DNA of 64,000 nucleotides from the NCBI RefSeq assembly GCF_000321225.1, contig NW_004450322.1, forward strand, positions 497,841 to 561,840, in the 5' to 3' direction. The DNA is from Odobenus rosmarus divergens (Eukaryota > Chordata > Mammalia > Carnivora > Odobenidae). Below are positions 48,225-59,271 of this stretch, piece after piece. The notes beneath the pieces are model-generated. The model was not told the origin of the DNA, searched no databases, and was given only the letters and a program-made list of their open reading frames with translations. How positions within the stretch are numbered: position 1 is the first letter of the stretch; every line of letters begins with the position of its first letter. Both the position numbers and the translations under genes were made by a program.

Positions 48225-48370
48225 ACTTACCTCTGAATAAGGTACTGAACCCCCTATGCTGAACTTTCCTGAGTACCTGTCTCACAGGGTTGTGGTGAGG
48301 ATTAAATGAGCTCACTGATACAAAGCACTCTGCCAGGTTCCTAGCAGGTGCTCGATAAACCTTAGCTCCT
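48225..48370 (+). mobile_element. MIR 3' half
   Basis: ACCTGTCTCACAGGGTTGTG, AGGATTAAATGAGCTCACTG, then GCAGGTGCTCGATAAACC. Confidence 0.7.
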
Positions 48371-48529
48371 AATGGCATTATCACTATCTCTGATGCAGCC
48401 ACTTATTGTAGGGAGGCAGAATGTCTTAGGGGTTAATGATGTGTATGGGGGGGGGTGTTCTAGAGTAAAAAAAACCTGGGTTCAACAAACACACAGGATG
48501 AGCCACTGCTAAGGAGGGAGGGGGGCAGG

Positions 48530-49545
48530 GAAGGCCATGGACTGATCCACCACGAGGAAAGGAGGAACAAAATAAAAGCACCCTCCTGGAGGGGGGATTA
48601 CAAAGCACTGAACTCAGGGGAGGGCATGGGGGTGTGTGCCTGAATGCAAGCACATGGGTAGCAGGGAAGCCAATGAACAGATCCACAGCAAAGACCGGGG
48701 CGGGGCAGAGTGCAAAGGCTCATCTTATTTACGGGAGCTGGGGGAGCAAGGGGAGCAGAAAGACATACTGACTGTATCACAAGAGATGGGGTGAAAAGCC
48801 ATCACACAGACTGCTTAAAAGGAAAAGGGATCGAGGCCATGGACTGGGCTACTGAAAACGAGGTGATAAAAAGCACTAAACTGACTCACTATTAAAAGAA
48901 AGGGGGAAGCCCAAGGACTGGAGCAACAGTCTACAAAAAAAGGAGAGGGCAATGGGCTGATGACTAGGGGGATGTGAATATAAGCCTTCAGACTGGTACA
49001 CTGTAAAACGGGGTGTGTGACAGAACCATGGACTGATGCACTGGGGGACTGGAGGAGGCAGGAATACAACTTCACAGATTAACTCACTGTTAAAGGGGGT
49101 GGGGGGGTGTACAACGCCACGGATTGATTCACTACAAGAAACAGGAGTCGTGGAACAAACAAGGCCACAGACGGGGCCCTTGAAAGTTGAGGACAGGAGA
49201 AAAACAAACATTCAGATGCACCTACTGTCAAGGAGTCGGACAATGCCAGAGCCGGCTCCCCTCTAAGTGGGGGTGGGGGCAGGACCATGGACGAGTCCAC
49301 TGTAAGGTGGGGTGGGGAGAAAATACAAGCACGCAGACCGATCCATTATAAAACAGGAAGGGGGGGCTCAGGCCACGGTCAGATCCACTACAAGGGGCGA
49401 AGGGAGGGGACAACACCACAGGCAGGTCCACCAGCCGTGGTGGTGGCGGTGGGCAGTCGGACACCAGCAGGCCACGGGCCAAGCCACATCCCTCGCGCGG
49501 GGGCGGGAAGGATACGTGGGGTCACGGACGGGCCCTCCACCCTCC
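48530..49545. repeat. Diverged tandem array, period about 45 bp (ELK1 intron 1)
   Basis: Unit is roughly CATGGACTGATCCACTGTAA, then AACRGGGGGGAAATACAAG. Anchors at about 48540, 48604, 48673, 48764, 48838, 48878, 48915, 48953, 48988, 49029, 49074, 49117, 49166, 49209, 49249, 49289, 49337, 49377, 49421 and 49524 give about 22 units. The last ones reach almost to the exon 1 donor at 49560. Short open frames here are by-products. Confidence 0.82.
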
Positions 49546-49560
49546 AAGCCCCGGGCTCAC

Positions 49561-49647
49561 CTGTGTGTAGCGCAGTGGCAGTATTGGCAGCTCCGGGGGG
49601 CGGGGGCTCCATGCGCAGCCCCACCGCCCCCCAGGCCCGGGCTCCGA

Positions 49648-49697
<50 letters not shown>

Positions 49698-49712
49698 GGC
49701 GGCGGCACCACC
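49561..49712 (-). other. ELK1: ELK1 non-coding exon 1 (5' UTR), right end approximate
   Basis: A strong donor (CACACAG|GTGAGCCC) ends the exon at 49561. The exon lies in a CpG-rich region and includes the CGG repeat. Assigned to ELK1 by position, strand and the known non-coding first exon of the gene. A proline-rich open frame here is not a protein. The transcription start is a guess. Confidence 0.6.
49648..49706 (+). repeat. (GGC)16 plus 3 trinucleotide repeat
   Basis: Sixteen pure GGC units (49648–49695), a GC interruption, then three more. On the ELK1 strand this is GCC-rich 5' UTR sequence. Repeats of this type can be length-variable. Confidence 0.93.
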
Positions 49713-49856
49713 TAGAAGCCGCCCCTGCGTTTCCTCACCGCTCACGTGGGCCTACGGAGGAGGAGCCGAGCATTCTGCCGCTCGTGGGTTGGACAGAGCG
49801 CCTTGGATCGACCGCGCGGCTTCCAGGGTTGGGGAGGCGGGCCCTGCCCCACAGAG

Positions 49857-50480
49857 CTGTGCCGTGATTGGCCCAAGGGGGACTGATGGAACGCAGATGG
49901 CCGCCTGGGTTCCGAGGGGGCATGCTGGGCCCCGCCGGTGCTTCACGCTGACTGGCTCAAGACTGACAGCCCGTGGGCGATTGACAAGACTCTGGGGGCG
50001 CCTGCCTCACAACGATTGGCCTACACGGAAGACAGCCTCCGAGGACAGGGGCGGATGGACTCTGCTTTCTGCTGATTGGCGGATGAGGGACTCCAGACAG
50101 CTGCCAAAACACCAACGGGGCGGTGCTGCACGCCACGCTGCTCAGCGGAAGCTGGACTTGTATGGAAGTGGGCGTAGCAGCAGGCTGGCAGGGGGCCGGA
50201 GGAGGGCTGTGCGTAGGTGGGCAGGGTAACTCTATAGTGATTGGCTAGAAAAGACGATTTTAGAACGGAGCCCAGATAGGAGGGTTGGACAGCAGCCAGG
50301 CACGCAAAGGAGCGCTGAGTGGCGGAAACTAAATGCCTACGAGGAGGTCAGCGTTGAGCAGCAGCCAGTTATAAAGGGGCGGAACCTGGCTCTGCGTTGA
50401 TTGGCGGAAGCTGGACTCAACCTAAAATAGGGGCCGGACCAAGGAGGGCGGGATGCGGCTCTGCACCCATTGGTGGAAGC
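49857..50480 (-). promoter_or_regulatory. ELK1: Array of CCAAT boxes upstream of ELK1
   Basis: Diverged units of about 70–85 bp, each with CTGATTGGCGGAAGCTGGAC-like sequence and G/C-rich spacers. Exact ATTGG (CCAAT on the ELK1 strand) occurs at 49867–49871, 50015–50019, 50075–50079, 50240–50244, 50400–50404 and 50469–50473. Decayed versions sit near 49951, 49980, 50145 and 50318, in step with the same rhythm. All are in the same orientation. NF-Y binding is inferred. Confidence 0.72.
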
Positions 50481-50941
50481 TGGAACTCTTTAGAAGCGGG
50501 GTGAGGCCAAGGTTGGGCCGAGACGGGCGTGGGTGTAATCTAAGGTACCCCGGTCATGACTGGGGTGGGGGAGAGGCGCAAACCTTAGGGCCAGGAATGA
50601 AAGGCTGATTGTCTTGGGAACAAACCTCCACCCTGAATCGGCCCATTCTCTATGATAAGTCAGTGTTACGTCCAGGAAGAGAAACAAAAAAAGAGAAGGG
50701 TCAGGTGGGAGGTCCAGGTTGCCAAGGCGACAGAAAAGAGGGCAGGGTGGAAAGTCAAGTGGCAAATGCTGCCAGGCAACAGGCTGGAGGCAGGACTTCA
50801 GGGGTGCTTTATAGGTTCCACACAGAGGCTGGATCTCTGGGGCTCCTGGTAACTTTGTGCTTTCGAAACAGGGCACCTTAGCAAACAGCAGGGGTTTAGG
50901 TGGGGAAAGAAGGGCCATGTGACTCAAAGGCATTCAGGCTC

Positions 50942-50947
50942 TTTAAT
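50942..50947 (-). terminator. UXT: UXT polyadenylation signal ATTAAA
   Basis: TTTAAT on + reads ATTAAA on the gene strand, 23 bp after the UXT stop. The 3' UTR is very short, and UXT ends about 460 bp before the ELK1 CCAAT array. Confidence 0.75.
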
Positions 50948-50969
50948 GTCTGAGGAGGCGGGGAAGAAG

Positions 50970-51023
50970 TCAATGGTGAGGTGTCTCCGGGAAATTCTGC
51001 AGGCCTTGTAGTTCTCTAAGCCC
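50970..51023 (-). CDS. UXT: UXT coding exon 6
   Basis: Acceptor CTTTTTCAG. Encodes [17 protein letters not shown] and TGA at 50972–50970. Confidence 0.96.
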   Translation of the reverse strand, partial: GLRELQGLQNFPETPHH

Positions 51024-54000
51024 CTGAAAAAGAGGACAGAAGAGACTGAGCCGAGACTGGGTCCAGGCCTCCACCCAGGCTTGCTGTGACCTCCCCTCCC
51101 TCAGAGCCAGCCTGGCTCCAGCTTGGCTCCAGCTTAGAGAGAAAGATGGTCCTTCCCGTCCCTGGCTCTCTGCCTTCCTCGGGTCCCACCACCCTGAACA
51201 CGTTTGGAGATAAGAGTGGGAGTGGGGTGAGCTGCTCTCACCTCTAGCAACATGTGGATATGGGCCTTGATATTCATGGAGTCCTTGGTGAGGCTGTCGC
51301 TGAGCCTGGAGAAAAGAAACAAGAAAGGGCGAAGTGGGCCCCACTTATGCTCATGAGGATGATGCTTCCGCATCACTTCCAGAACTACCTGCGTCCTGGA
51401 GGACTTCCACGTGGCAGGCAGTAGGACATGCTACTGCCCGACCATTCCTGTGCACCCGATGCCTGGCCACCATCTGGACTGCACTGATTCGGAGACGCTG
51501 ATCGAATCCCTACTCTATGCCAGGCAATTTTAGGTACTGGGGAGAGAACAGCAAACACAACAAACAAAAATCTCAGCCTTGTGGAGCTCGAGTTCTCATT
51601 AAGAGGGACGAATTATGGAATAACATCTAAAGTATGTCAGATGGCTATAAGTAAAATGAAAAAGTTAAATGATGGGAGAGGATAAGGAGTGCAGAGTGGG
51701 GGCTACAGTTCTAATGAGAGTACTTACAAACGGCTGCACTGAGAAGCGTTTGAGTAAAGACTTAAAGAAGTGGATCATGTGGATAGATGGAAGATGAATG
51801 TTCCGGACACAAGGGCCAGCACATGCCAAGATGCTGAGGTGGGAGTGTACCTGGTGTGTTTGAAGCAAAGAGGCTGGTGTGGCTGAAGAAGACTAAGTGA
51901 AGGGGGAACTGTAGGAGGTGAGGTCAGAGAGGTAAGCTGGGGAGGCAGATCGCGTGAAACCCACAAGGCTCTGACTTTTACTCTAAGTAAAATGGGAGCC
52001 AAGGGAGGCATGTGATCAGAGAAGGGATGTGAACTGACAAGGTGTGTTTTTTTTAAGATTTTATTTATTTATTTGAGAGAGAGAGCGAGAGAGAGCGAGT
52101 GAGCATGAGCAGGGGGAGGGGCAGAGGGAGAGGAGGAAGAAGACTCCCCGCTGAGCAGGGAGCCCGATGCAGGGCTCGATCCCAGGACACCGAGATCATG
52201 ATCTGATCTGAAGTCAGATGCTTAACCAACTGAGCCACCCAGGCGCCCCACTGACTAGGGTTTAAGCAGATCCATCTGGCTGCGGTGTGGAGCACTAGGG
52301 ATAAGGAGAGCTAGTGTGGAAGCAGGAAGTCCAGTGAGAAGGCTACTGTAATAGCCCAGGTGAGAGATGGAGACTCAGACCAGTGTCAGCAGCTGAGGTG
52401 ATGATTAGTGACTGGATTTGGAATATATTTTGAAGGCAGAATCAACAGGATTTACCAAACGGTTGAATGTCAGGTATGAGAGAGAGGACTCAAGGAAGAT
52501 GCCAAGGCCTAAGCAACTGGGCAGCTGGAGTTGCCTGAAACCACTCTGGCCCTTGACTGTTGAATTACATAAACCAGTCAGTTCCTTATATCTTCTGGGC
52601 CGATTGGGATCAGTCTCACCCAAAAGAATCCTAATTGATACAAAGGATCGAGGAAGGCCCTTCCGAAGAATAAAGAATGAGTAAGAGTTAAATAGTAAGA
52701 GAAGGCCTTTTCCCCAGAAAGGCCAAGAGGCGGGAAAGAGCTTCGGAGGAGCAGTCAGGAAGTCGGAGGGTTAGGAATTAAGTGAATGGTGGAAGGAAAG
52801 TGGTACAAGAGAAGGTCCCAGAGGTAGGAAGGGGCTGGATCACGCAGGGTCTTGATACTATGATAAAGAAGGCGGATTTTATTGTGCTGAACCTCTGTCA
52901 AAGTAGAAATCAATTTTAGGCAAACTAGATACGGTAAGGAAAGTAGAAGGTAACAACACAGTTAAATCGGAAAAAAAATACAGCACCGTAAACCCGTTTA
53001 TATATCAGCGTCTCCCAGATTTATATTTTCAGTCCAGACCCCTCTCCTGAACTCCAGCCTTGGGAGTTTTAACTACACCTTCAAAAACTCCACTTCAGTG
53101 TTTAATAAGCACCTTATACTGAACAGGTCCTAGGCTGAACTCCTGGGTGTTCCTCTCCAAATCTGCTCCCTCTCTATCTTCTCCCTCTCAGATCATGGCA
53201 GCTCCATCCTTCTAGTTGTTCAGCCCAAAACTCTCACACCCCACATCCAATCAAGCATTCTGTTTAAAATTGCAACTGCTCCATCCTAGGCAATGTTTCA
53301 TTTCCTTTATTTTTTTAATTTAATTTTTTTTAAGATTTATTTATTTATTTGAGAGAGCGAGAATGAGAGAGAGAGAGAACATGAGGGGGGGAGGGCCAGA
53401 GGGAGAAGCAGGCTCCTCACTGAGCAGGGAGCCCGATGCGGGACTCGATCCCGGGACCCCGGGATCATGACCTGAGCCGAAGGCAGTTGCTTAACCAACT
53501 GAGCCACACAGGCGCCCTTTTTTTAAATTTTTTTAAGATTTATTTATTTTAGACAGTGGAGGAGGGGCAGAGGGAGAGGGAGAAAGAGAAACCTCAAGCA
53601 GACTCCCCACTGAGCACAAACCCTCACACAGGGCTTGCTCTCAGGACCCTGAGATCATGAACTCAGCCAAAATCAAGAGTCTGGTGGCTTAACTGACTGA
53701 ACAACCCAGGCACCCATCCTTTTTTTTAATTATTAAAGTATAATTGACATGTAACATTAGTTTCAGGGGTACAACATGAATGATTCGATATTTGTATACA
53801 CTGTGAAATGATCATCACAATAAGACTAATTAGCATTTGTCATCATACAAAGTTACAAAACAATTTTTCCCAAGCAATGTTTTTTCTCTCCGCCCCCTGC
53901 TGTTCTCTGTAGCATTGCCAACCTGGGACATACTACATCCCTTACTTATTTTTTATTGTCTGGCTTCCCTGACTAGAATGTAAGCTATGTAAGAGCAGAG

Positions 54001-57000
54001 GACAGAGACTGGTCTGCTTTGTTCCCTGCTGTATCCCCAGGATGCAAACTGTGTGTGGCACATAGTAGGCGCCAATGTATGTTGAATGAATGACTGAATG
54101 ACCACTCCATTCAAAGGTACCTGAAGTCCTCAGGAGACGGTTGAGTGTATGTTTAAAGACAAGAAATCAATGAAACATGGTATTGTTGCTGAGAACAAGA
54201 ATGCTTTCAAGAATATCTGGGGTAGTACTCAAAGAACACAGTACTGAACCTGATCAGCTTCTAAGGGCAATCTGAACATCAAAAAAGAGAACAAAATTAG
54301 TTAATGGTACAAGCGTAGTCTAGGAAAGGCTATGAGTTGCAACACTTTTAAAAAAGGAGAAAAATACAAAGTCTACCAAATGCTAGTTGTAACACAAATG
54401 AGAGATGTTTAATTTTTTGCTACTGCTGCAATATGTAAGGCAGTGTTAACAGTCAAATGGTTACTCTGTCTCTTCTTTTTTTTTTTTTAAAAGATTTTAC
54501 TTTGAAGCAGTCTCCACACCCAGTGTGGGGCTTGAACCCACAACCCTGAGATCAAGAGTCACACGCTTGACACACACTGAGTCAGCCAGGTGCCCCTATT
54601 CTGTCTCTTCTATAGTTATACGTCTCTGGACGTGTATTCCTTTCTGTGTAATCAGGGAAGAATATACACACAGATCTGATCCTCCCACTCCCCAAAGAAA
54701 TGTGCTAAAAATAAGAAGGACTGACAGTCCTTTTGGTTGCATAAAATAACCTGAAAGAAAGTTAGTTCAAAGTGTGTCCCAAGGAACAAAGTATTTTAAA
54801 GAGGAGAGTGAGCTACCCAGACTCAAATCTTCATCTCCTAGAAAGATTAAACTTCTAGGAAGCCCTCCTAATTATAATAAAATAATAAGAGATTCAATCA
54901 CATTTCTCATTACACTAATAAACCAGATAAATATATCAAAAAGATCAGACGAGGAGGCAGGCACTGACAATTTAAATATGTTTTTGGGAAAGACATCAAG
55001 TCTCAAACAATTAAAATTTCTATCTGAAAGGCTCAGGAATCCTGTGACATAACAAGGAAAGTTTTATTATAAAAAATGGATGTGGGGCTCCTGGGTGGCT
55101 CAGTCAGTTAAGCGTCTGCCTTCGGCTCGGGTCATGATCCCAGGGTCCTGGGATCGAGCCCCGCATCGGGCTCCCTGCTCGGCAAGAAGCCTGCTTCTCC
55201 CTCTCCCGCTCCCCCTGCTTGTGTTCCCTCTCTCGCTGTCTCTCTCTGTCAAATAAATAAATAAAATCTTAAAAAAAAATGGATGTGGTCTAAATGACCA
55301 CTAGTTCAGAACTGTGTTGGCCCATGAAAGCAGGCCCCTCGACCCCTTCACCAATTGGTCTGATCACTAAGATTTAGAAATCTCAGCAGATCTGAGGCTC
55401 TTTTGGGTCTACTAACACTGAAACCTTGGAGTGGTGTGAAAAGAGAAGAATTACTAAAACCACGAGAGAGGCAACTCTGGCAGAAATGAATGTAGGAATA
55501 AATATAACCCAGAAGGCATTTTAGATCAGTGGTATTCATTCTTGTGAGATGGTATTCATCTAAGTGTATTGCTTGGTGTCCCCTCTCTTGGCATGTTTGC
55601 TTGCCTCTCTTGGCAATTCTGCTAACGTGGCAGTCACACGTGGTCCCCTTGCCAGGAATGCTCTCCCCAGAGAGCCCCATGGCTTGTTCACTCAACCAAG
55701 AGACTCAAATGTCATTTCCCCTGGAAGGCCTTCCCTAGCTACATTTCAAACCTCTCATCCACACTCCCAATTTCCCTTCCCTGCACAAAGCCTTAAACTC
55801 AACTGGAGCCCATACTTTCTCCCCACATTACCTTCCCCTCCACCACCAGAGATCTGCTTCAATGCCCCCTTCAATCTGGTTCCAGCACACCCTTTTAAAT
55901 TCATTCAACAAACACAGAGTGCCTATTGTATGCTATGTACTATTATATCTCCCTTTGTAAAGCTTATATGCTAATGGGTGAAGGCAATGAATTTTAGAAA
56001 GAAGTAAATCACACAGTAAACATTAAGAGGTCATAAGTAGAACAAGGGAGGGGAATGAGGAGTGCCAGGGGTTACAATCTTTTTTTAGAGATTTTACCCA
56101 TTTAGAGAGACAGAAAGAGAGAGAGAGAGAGTGCGGGGAGGGGCAGAAGGGGAGGGAAAGGGAGAGACTCTCCAAGCAGACTCCCTGCTGAGTGCAGAGC
56201 TTGATGTGGGGCTCTATCCCATGATCCCGAGATCATGACCTGAGCTGAAACCAAGAGTCGGATGCTCAACTGACTGAGCTACCCAGTCACCCCCAGAGGT
56301 TGCAATTTTAAAGTTAGGTTACAGAAGGCCTCGTTTCGGAGGTGACATTTAAGAAAGACTCAAACCGAGTTAGGAGAAAGGAAGCCATGTATGTACCTAG
56401 GAAAAGCGTGTCATAGGCAGAGAGCACAGCCACGGCAGTCACCCTAAGGTGGGATCATTCTGAGGGTGTTTCAAGAAGCCCGGGAAGGTCAGTGTGGTGA
56501 CAGTACAGTGAACGAGCAGGAGAATTATAGGGGGTGAATTCAGAGGTAACTTGTTTTACTGTTACTGATTTATAGGCCGAAACCTCCTGGATCTGGTCAA
56601 AATTAGGCCTTCAAGGAACTCTTCTGTCTTGTTCACTGCTGCCTCCCCACTGCTGAGTACAGATCCTGCCATAGAACAGATAGCCAACAAATGTGTGTGA
56701 ATGAACAATACAAAGACCATTTACTGAGTGGTTACTATGTGCTATACTTGGGGCTAAGCTTTGCGTCTCCACTTTCCTCAGCCCTAGCCCTGAGGAGGAG
56801 GGAAACGGACCCTGAAGTCTCATCCCAGGGAGCCGTGGGGAAAGGGAGAAGGGTGTTGCAAATGGTGGCATTTTTACACACTATCCTCATAGAATGGACT
56901 TACTCTGTGAGGAGATTGCTCTTACGATCAATGAACTTGAGAGCTTCTGCCAGTGTCAACTCCAGGAAAAAACCATATCCAAGGGCCACGTAAATTCGTG

Positions 57001-58668
57001 AAGTGTCTGGGCTGAGGAAACAATGGTTAGAGGAAGTGGGGGAAGTCCTTATCACTGTTTAGCACACTATACAGTTCATTGAAGATTTTTTTTTTAGTCC
57101 ACTCCTCCCACCTTCCCCTGGGAGGGCAGGGATTTTTGTCCTATTCGATTCACTGTCATATCCCCAGCACCTAGCACAGTGTCTGGACCATAGCAAATAC
57201 TCAAAAAAGTATTTGTTGAATGAAGGAAGGGGGAAGCTGAGCCCTGTGGGCTCAGAGGGGCAAGTAGACACTCACACAACTGTGTCAACGAAGAAGTTAC
57301 AGCCCAAATCCACCTGCATATATAACTCCGAGGGCTTAGCTTCCTGTGGGGCCAGGGAAAAAGAGGTAGGGGTCAGTGGTCAACTTTCAGGTCAGCTGAC
57401 AGGTTTTGGTCGGGGATCTCTCCTCCCATCCCCCTCCCTTGCCCACACACCAAAATGGTACCTAACCTTGGTGTTTTTACCTGAAGTCGCTCAATGACAT
57501 TTCTCAGTTGAAGGTATTTGGACAGCTGCTCATATACCTTGTCGCGATGGTCCAGCACTTTTCTGATGGGACAAGAGGACAATGGTGACCAACAGGAAGC
57601 CCTGGCCCTTTCAGAATACCTCATATTATGACTGAGACCCTCATGTTGCCGTGCCCTAAAGAAGCGTTTTAGTGCGGAAGTTAAGATTTGAATTGTGAGT
57701 CAGACTGCTTGGGTTTCAATCCAGGCTCTCCTTTTTTACTAGTTGTGTGACTTTGGCAAGTAAGTAAACTCTTTAAGACTCAATTTCCCTATCTATAAAA
57801 AAGGGATGACAAATATTACCTCACAGAGTCATTAGGAGAATTAAATGAGTGTTTACTACAAAGTACTTATAATAGTGCCTAACCAAACAGTAAGCTCTAT
57901 ATATGTATTAGCTATTATTTGTTAGTACTATTATCACACTCTACTCCCAGTGCCTCCCTCCAATCAGAATATCCCATTCTCATAAAAAAAAAAAAAGTGT
58001 CCCTTTCTCACCCTAGAAAAATCTTCCATCCCTTTAGGATGTTCATTATCCTACTTCTGAACACGCTACTTCCTGCTCAGATTAATAATGACAGTAATAA
58101 TAATTTGTCATACTCATTGAGCCCATAGTATCTATGTTAAATCCTTTACAAGGACTGAACACATTAAAAAACTCAAAACCACCCCATCAGGAAGGTTCCA
58201 TCAATTTTCCCATTTCACAGATAAGAAAACTGAGGCACAAAAAGGCGAGGCAGGGTACAACGTCTTCACACGGAGAGCGAAATGGCCAAGCCAAGGATTC
58301 GAACCCGAGAACTCCCGCTTTGGGACTCTAGCTCAACCGGTAAGTGAGAGGGGAGGCCGCACATGCGCAGACACACCCTCCACTAAGACCGCCACATCCC
58401 AGCCCAAGTCGCACCCCGGATGTCGCCCCTCCTTCTCGCCCGATCGGCGCACGGGGCGGGGCTCCGGACACCTCGCTCACCAATCAGAAGGCTAGGCCTT
58501 GACTTCGAACGCCCCGCCCCCCCCCCACGTGGAACGTTCCACACGCCCGGCCCTCCACGCTGTCACTCACCGCAGGTCCCGCTGTAGCACGTCACAGATG
58601 AAGGCCTCATAGCGCAGCACTTTCTCCCCTGTGGCTTCCAGCGCCCGCCGTTTAGGGGGCGTCGCCAT
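50970..58668 (-). CDS. UXT: UXT, prefoldin-like chaperone/cofactor
   Basis: UXT is a small alpha-type prefoldin-like protein. It joins the URI1/R2TP-associated prefoldin-like complex and acts as a cofactor for androgen receptor and NF-kB and at centrosomes. Coding exons are 58668–58571, 57562–57481, 57343–57276, 57011–56904, 51305–51242 and 51023–50970. They join in phase to 474 nt and encode 157 aa, the same length as human. The N-terminal helix carries [16 protein letters not shown] and the first coiled coil [20 protein letters not shown]. The central beta hairpins hold [19 protein letters not shown] and [19 protein letters not shown]. The C-terminal helix has [20 protein letters not shown]. 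The start is the conserved MATPPKRR; no in-frame upstream ATG competes. Intron 4 is 5.6 kb and full of SINEs. It is probably a housekeeping gene, given the CpG-rich promoter. Confidence 0.97.
51242..51305 (-). CDS. UXT: UXT coding exon 5
   Basis: A 64-bp exon between TTCTCCAG and GTGAGAGC. It encodes [20 protein letters not shown] and E. Confidence 0.95.
51510..52500 (+). mobile_element. Ancient mammalian interspersed repeat, split by a SINE
   Basis: GCCAGGCAATTTTAGGTACT, TGTTCCGGACACAAGGGCC, GAGGTCAGAGAGGTAAGC, ATCCATCTGGCTGCGGTG and TTTTGAAGGCAGAATCAACA run in the order of a common ancient repeat. The family is not named here. Confidence 0.55.
52047..52249 (-). mobile_element. CAN SINE, reverse
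   Basis: TTTTAAGATTTTATTTATTT to GCCACCCAGGCGCCCC, full length, in UXT intron 4. Confidence 0.93.
53323..53517 (-). mobile_element. CAN SINE, reverse
   Basis: Full-length reverse element ending GAGCCACACAGGCGCCC. It directly abuts an older reverse SINE. Confidence 0.92.
53518..53717 (-). mobile_element. Older CAN SINE, reverse
   Basis: TTTAAGATTTATTTATTTTA, GA-rich block, CCTGAGATCATGAACTCAGC and CAACCCAGGCACCC. More diverged than its neighbour, so it is the earlier insertion. Confidence 0.85.
53720..53895 (-). mobile_element. L1 3' fragment, reverse
   Basis: TAAAGTATAATTGACATGTA, then GGGGTACAACATGAATGATT and AATGATCATCACAATAAG, as in other reverse L1 3' regions. Confidence 0.65.
54481..54598 (-). 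mobile_element. Older tRNA-derived SINE, reverse
   Basis: GAAGCAGTCTCCACACCCAG, GGGGCTTGAACCCACAACCC. Flanked by CTCTGTCTCTTCT and TTCTGTCTCTTCT. Confidence 0.85.
55085..55272 (+). mobile_element. CAN SINE
   Basis: GGGGCTCCTGGGTGGCTCAG head. Duplication AAAAAATGGATGTGG on both sides. Confidence 0.94.
56079..56294 (-). mobile_element. Older CAN SINE, reverse
   Basis: TTTTTTTAGAGATTTTACCC to GAGCTACCCAGTCACCCCC, with GAAACCAAGAGTCGGATGC in the body. Confidence 0.85.
56904..57011 (-). CDS. UXT: UXT coding exon 4
   Basis: A 108-bp exon between TTCCTCAG and GTAAGTCC. It encodes [20 protein letters not shown] onward to NLLT with Glu split GA|G. Confidence 0.96.
57276..57343 (-). CDS. UXT: UXT coding exon 3
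   Basis: A 68-bp exon between CCCCACAG and GTGAGTGT. It encodes [20 protein letters not shown] and on to TV. Confidence 0.96.
57481..57562 (-). CDS. UXT: UXT coding exon 2
   Basis: An 82-bp exon between TCCCATCAG and GTAAAAAC. It encodes [20 protein letters not shown] onward to ERLQ, coiled-coil sequence. Confidence 0.96.
57690..57920 (+). mobile_element. MIR element
   Basis: AGTTGTGTGACTTTGGCAAG, CTCAATTTCCCTATCTATAA, GAATTAAATGAGTGTTTACT. In UXT intron 1. Confidence 0.8.
58165..58335 (-). mobile_element. MIR element, reverse
   Basis: CCCATTTCACAGATAAGAAA, ACTGAGGCACAAAAAGGC, then GGATTCGAACCCGAGAACTC. Confidence 0.8.
58571..58668 (-). CDS. UXT: UXT coding exon 1
   Basis: ATG at 58668; donor GTGAGTGA. 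Encodes [20 protein letters not shown] onward to DVLQRDL with Arg split CG|A. Confidence 0.96.
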
Positions 58669-58669
58669 G

Positions 58670-59200
58670 ATGTGTTCCTGAGGAATGGGGAGGGGGTAGA
58701 CCACGTTGACCACTCAGTTTGGCCTCCGGCACAGTACATCTGCACCCTCTCAACAGCGGGAGTGGGCTCGTCCGGCTCCTGCCCGGGGTTCTGCCTTCTG
58801 CCCCTCCCAACTCTGGGACTCGGCCACCCAGGGACACCCAAACGCGGCCCTCACCTTAGACCCGCCGGCAATAAGAACGGTTGCTATAAACCGTGACTTC
58901 CGGGTGGCGCGGGTGAATGACGTACGACAAGGGCGCTGGCCAACCAAATAGCCAGGTGGGGAAGGCGGTTCTAAGTGGCTGAAAGCGGGAGAAGCGGAGG
59001 AGAGAAGGGCGGGGCTTCAGGGAATCCGGAGAGAGTACGCACGAACGCAGAGCGTGGGAACCGGGAGGCGCGCGGAGTCTGTGGGGACTGTGTGTGGCTC
59101 GCGGGGGCGGAATTTCCTGGGATTTGGCGGGTTCTGGGGGAGGCGGGGCGCACAGGTGGAGGTAGAGAGAGTAAAGCGTTTAGTATTTAAAAGTCAGAGC
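58670..59200 (-). promoter_or_regulatory. UXT: UXT promoter, CpG-rich, with an ETS site
   Basis: CpG-rich sequence upstream of the start codon. ACTTCCGG at 58896–58903 reads CCGGAAGT on the gene strand, a consensus ETS site. A CGTACGT-like TGACGTACG lies at 58918. No TATA box is placed sensibly. ETS factors including ELK1 could bind, which is inference only. Confidence 0.55.
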
Positions 59201-59271
59201 TTCGGAAGTAGACGGGCAAGAACTGATTATGGTTCTGGTTTGTAAAAGGAAGAGTTCCTCCCTGAGAACTG

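Noticed and set aside
49312..50229. 305-codon open frame on + and proline-rich frames on - around the CGG repeat
   Set aside because: They read through the ELK1 5' UTR repeat, the intron array and the CCAAT array. Poly-Gly and poly-Pro runs come from (GGC)n.
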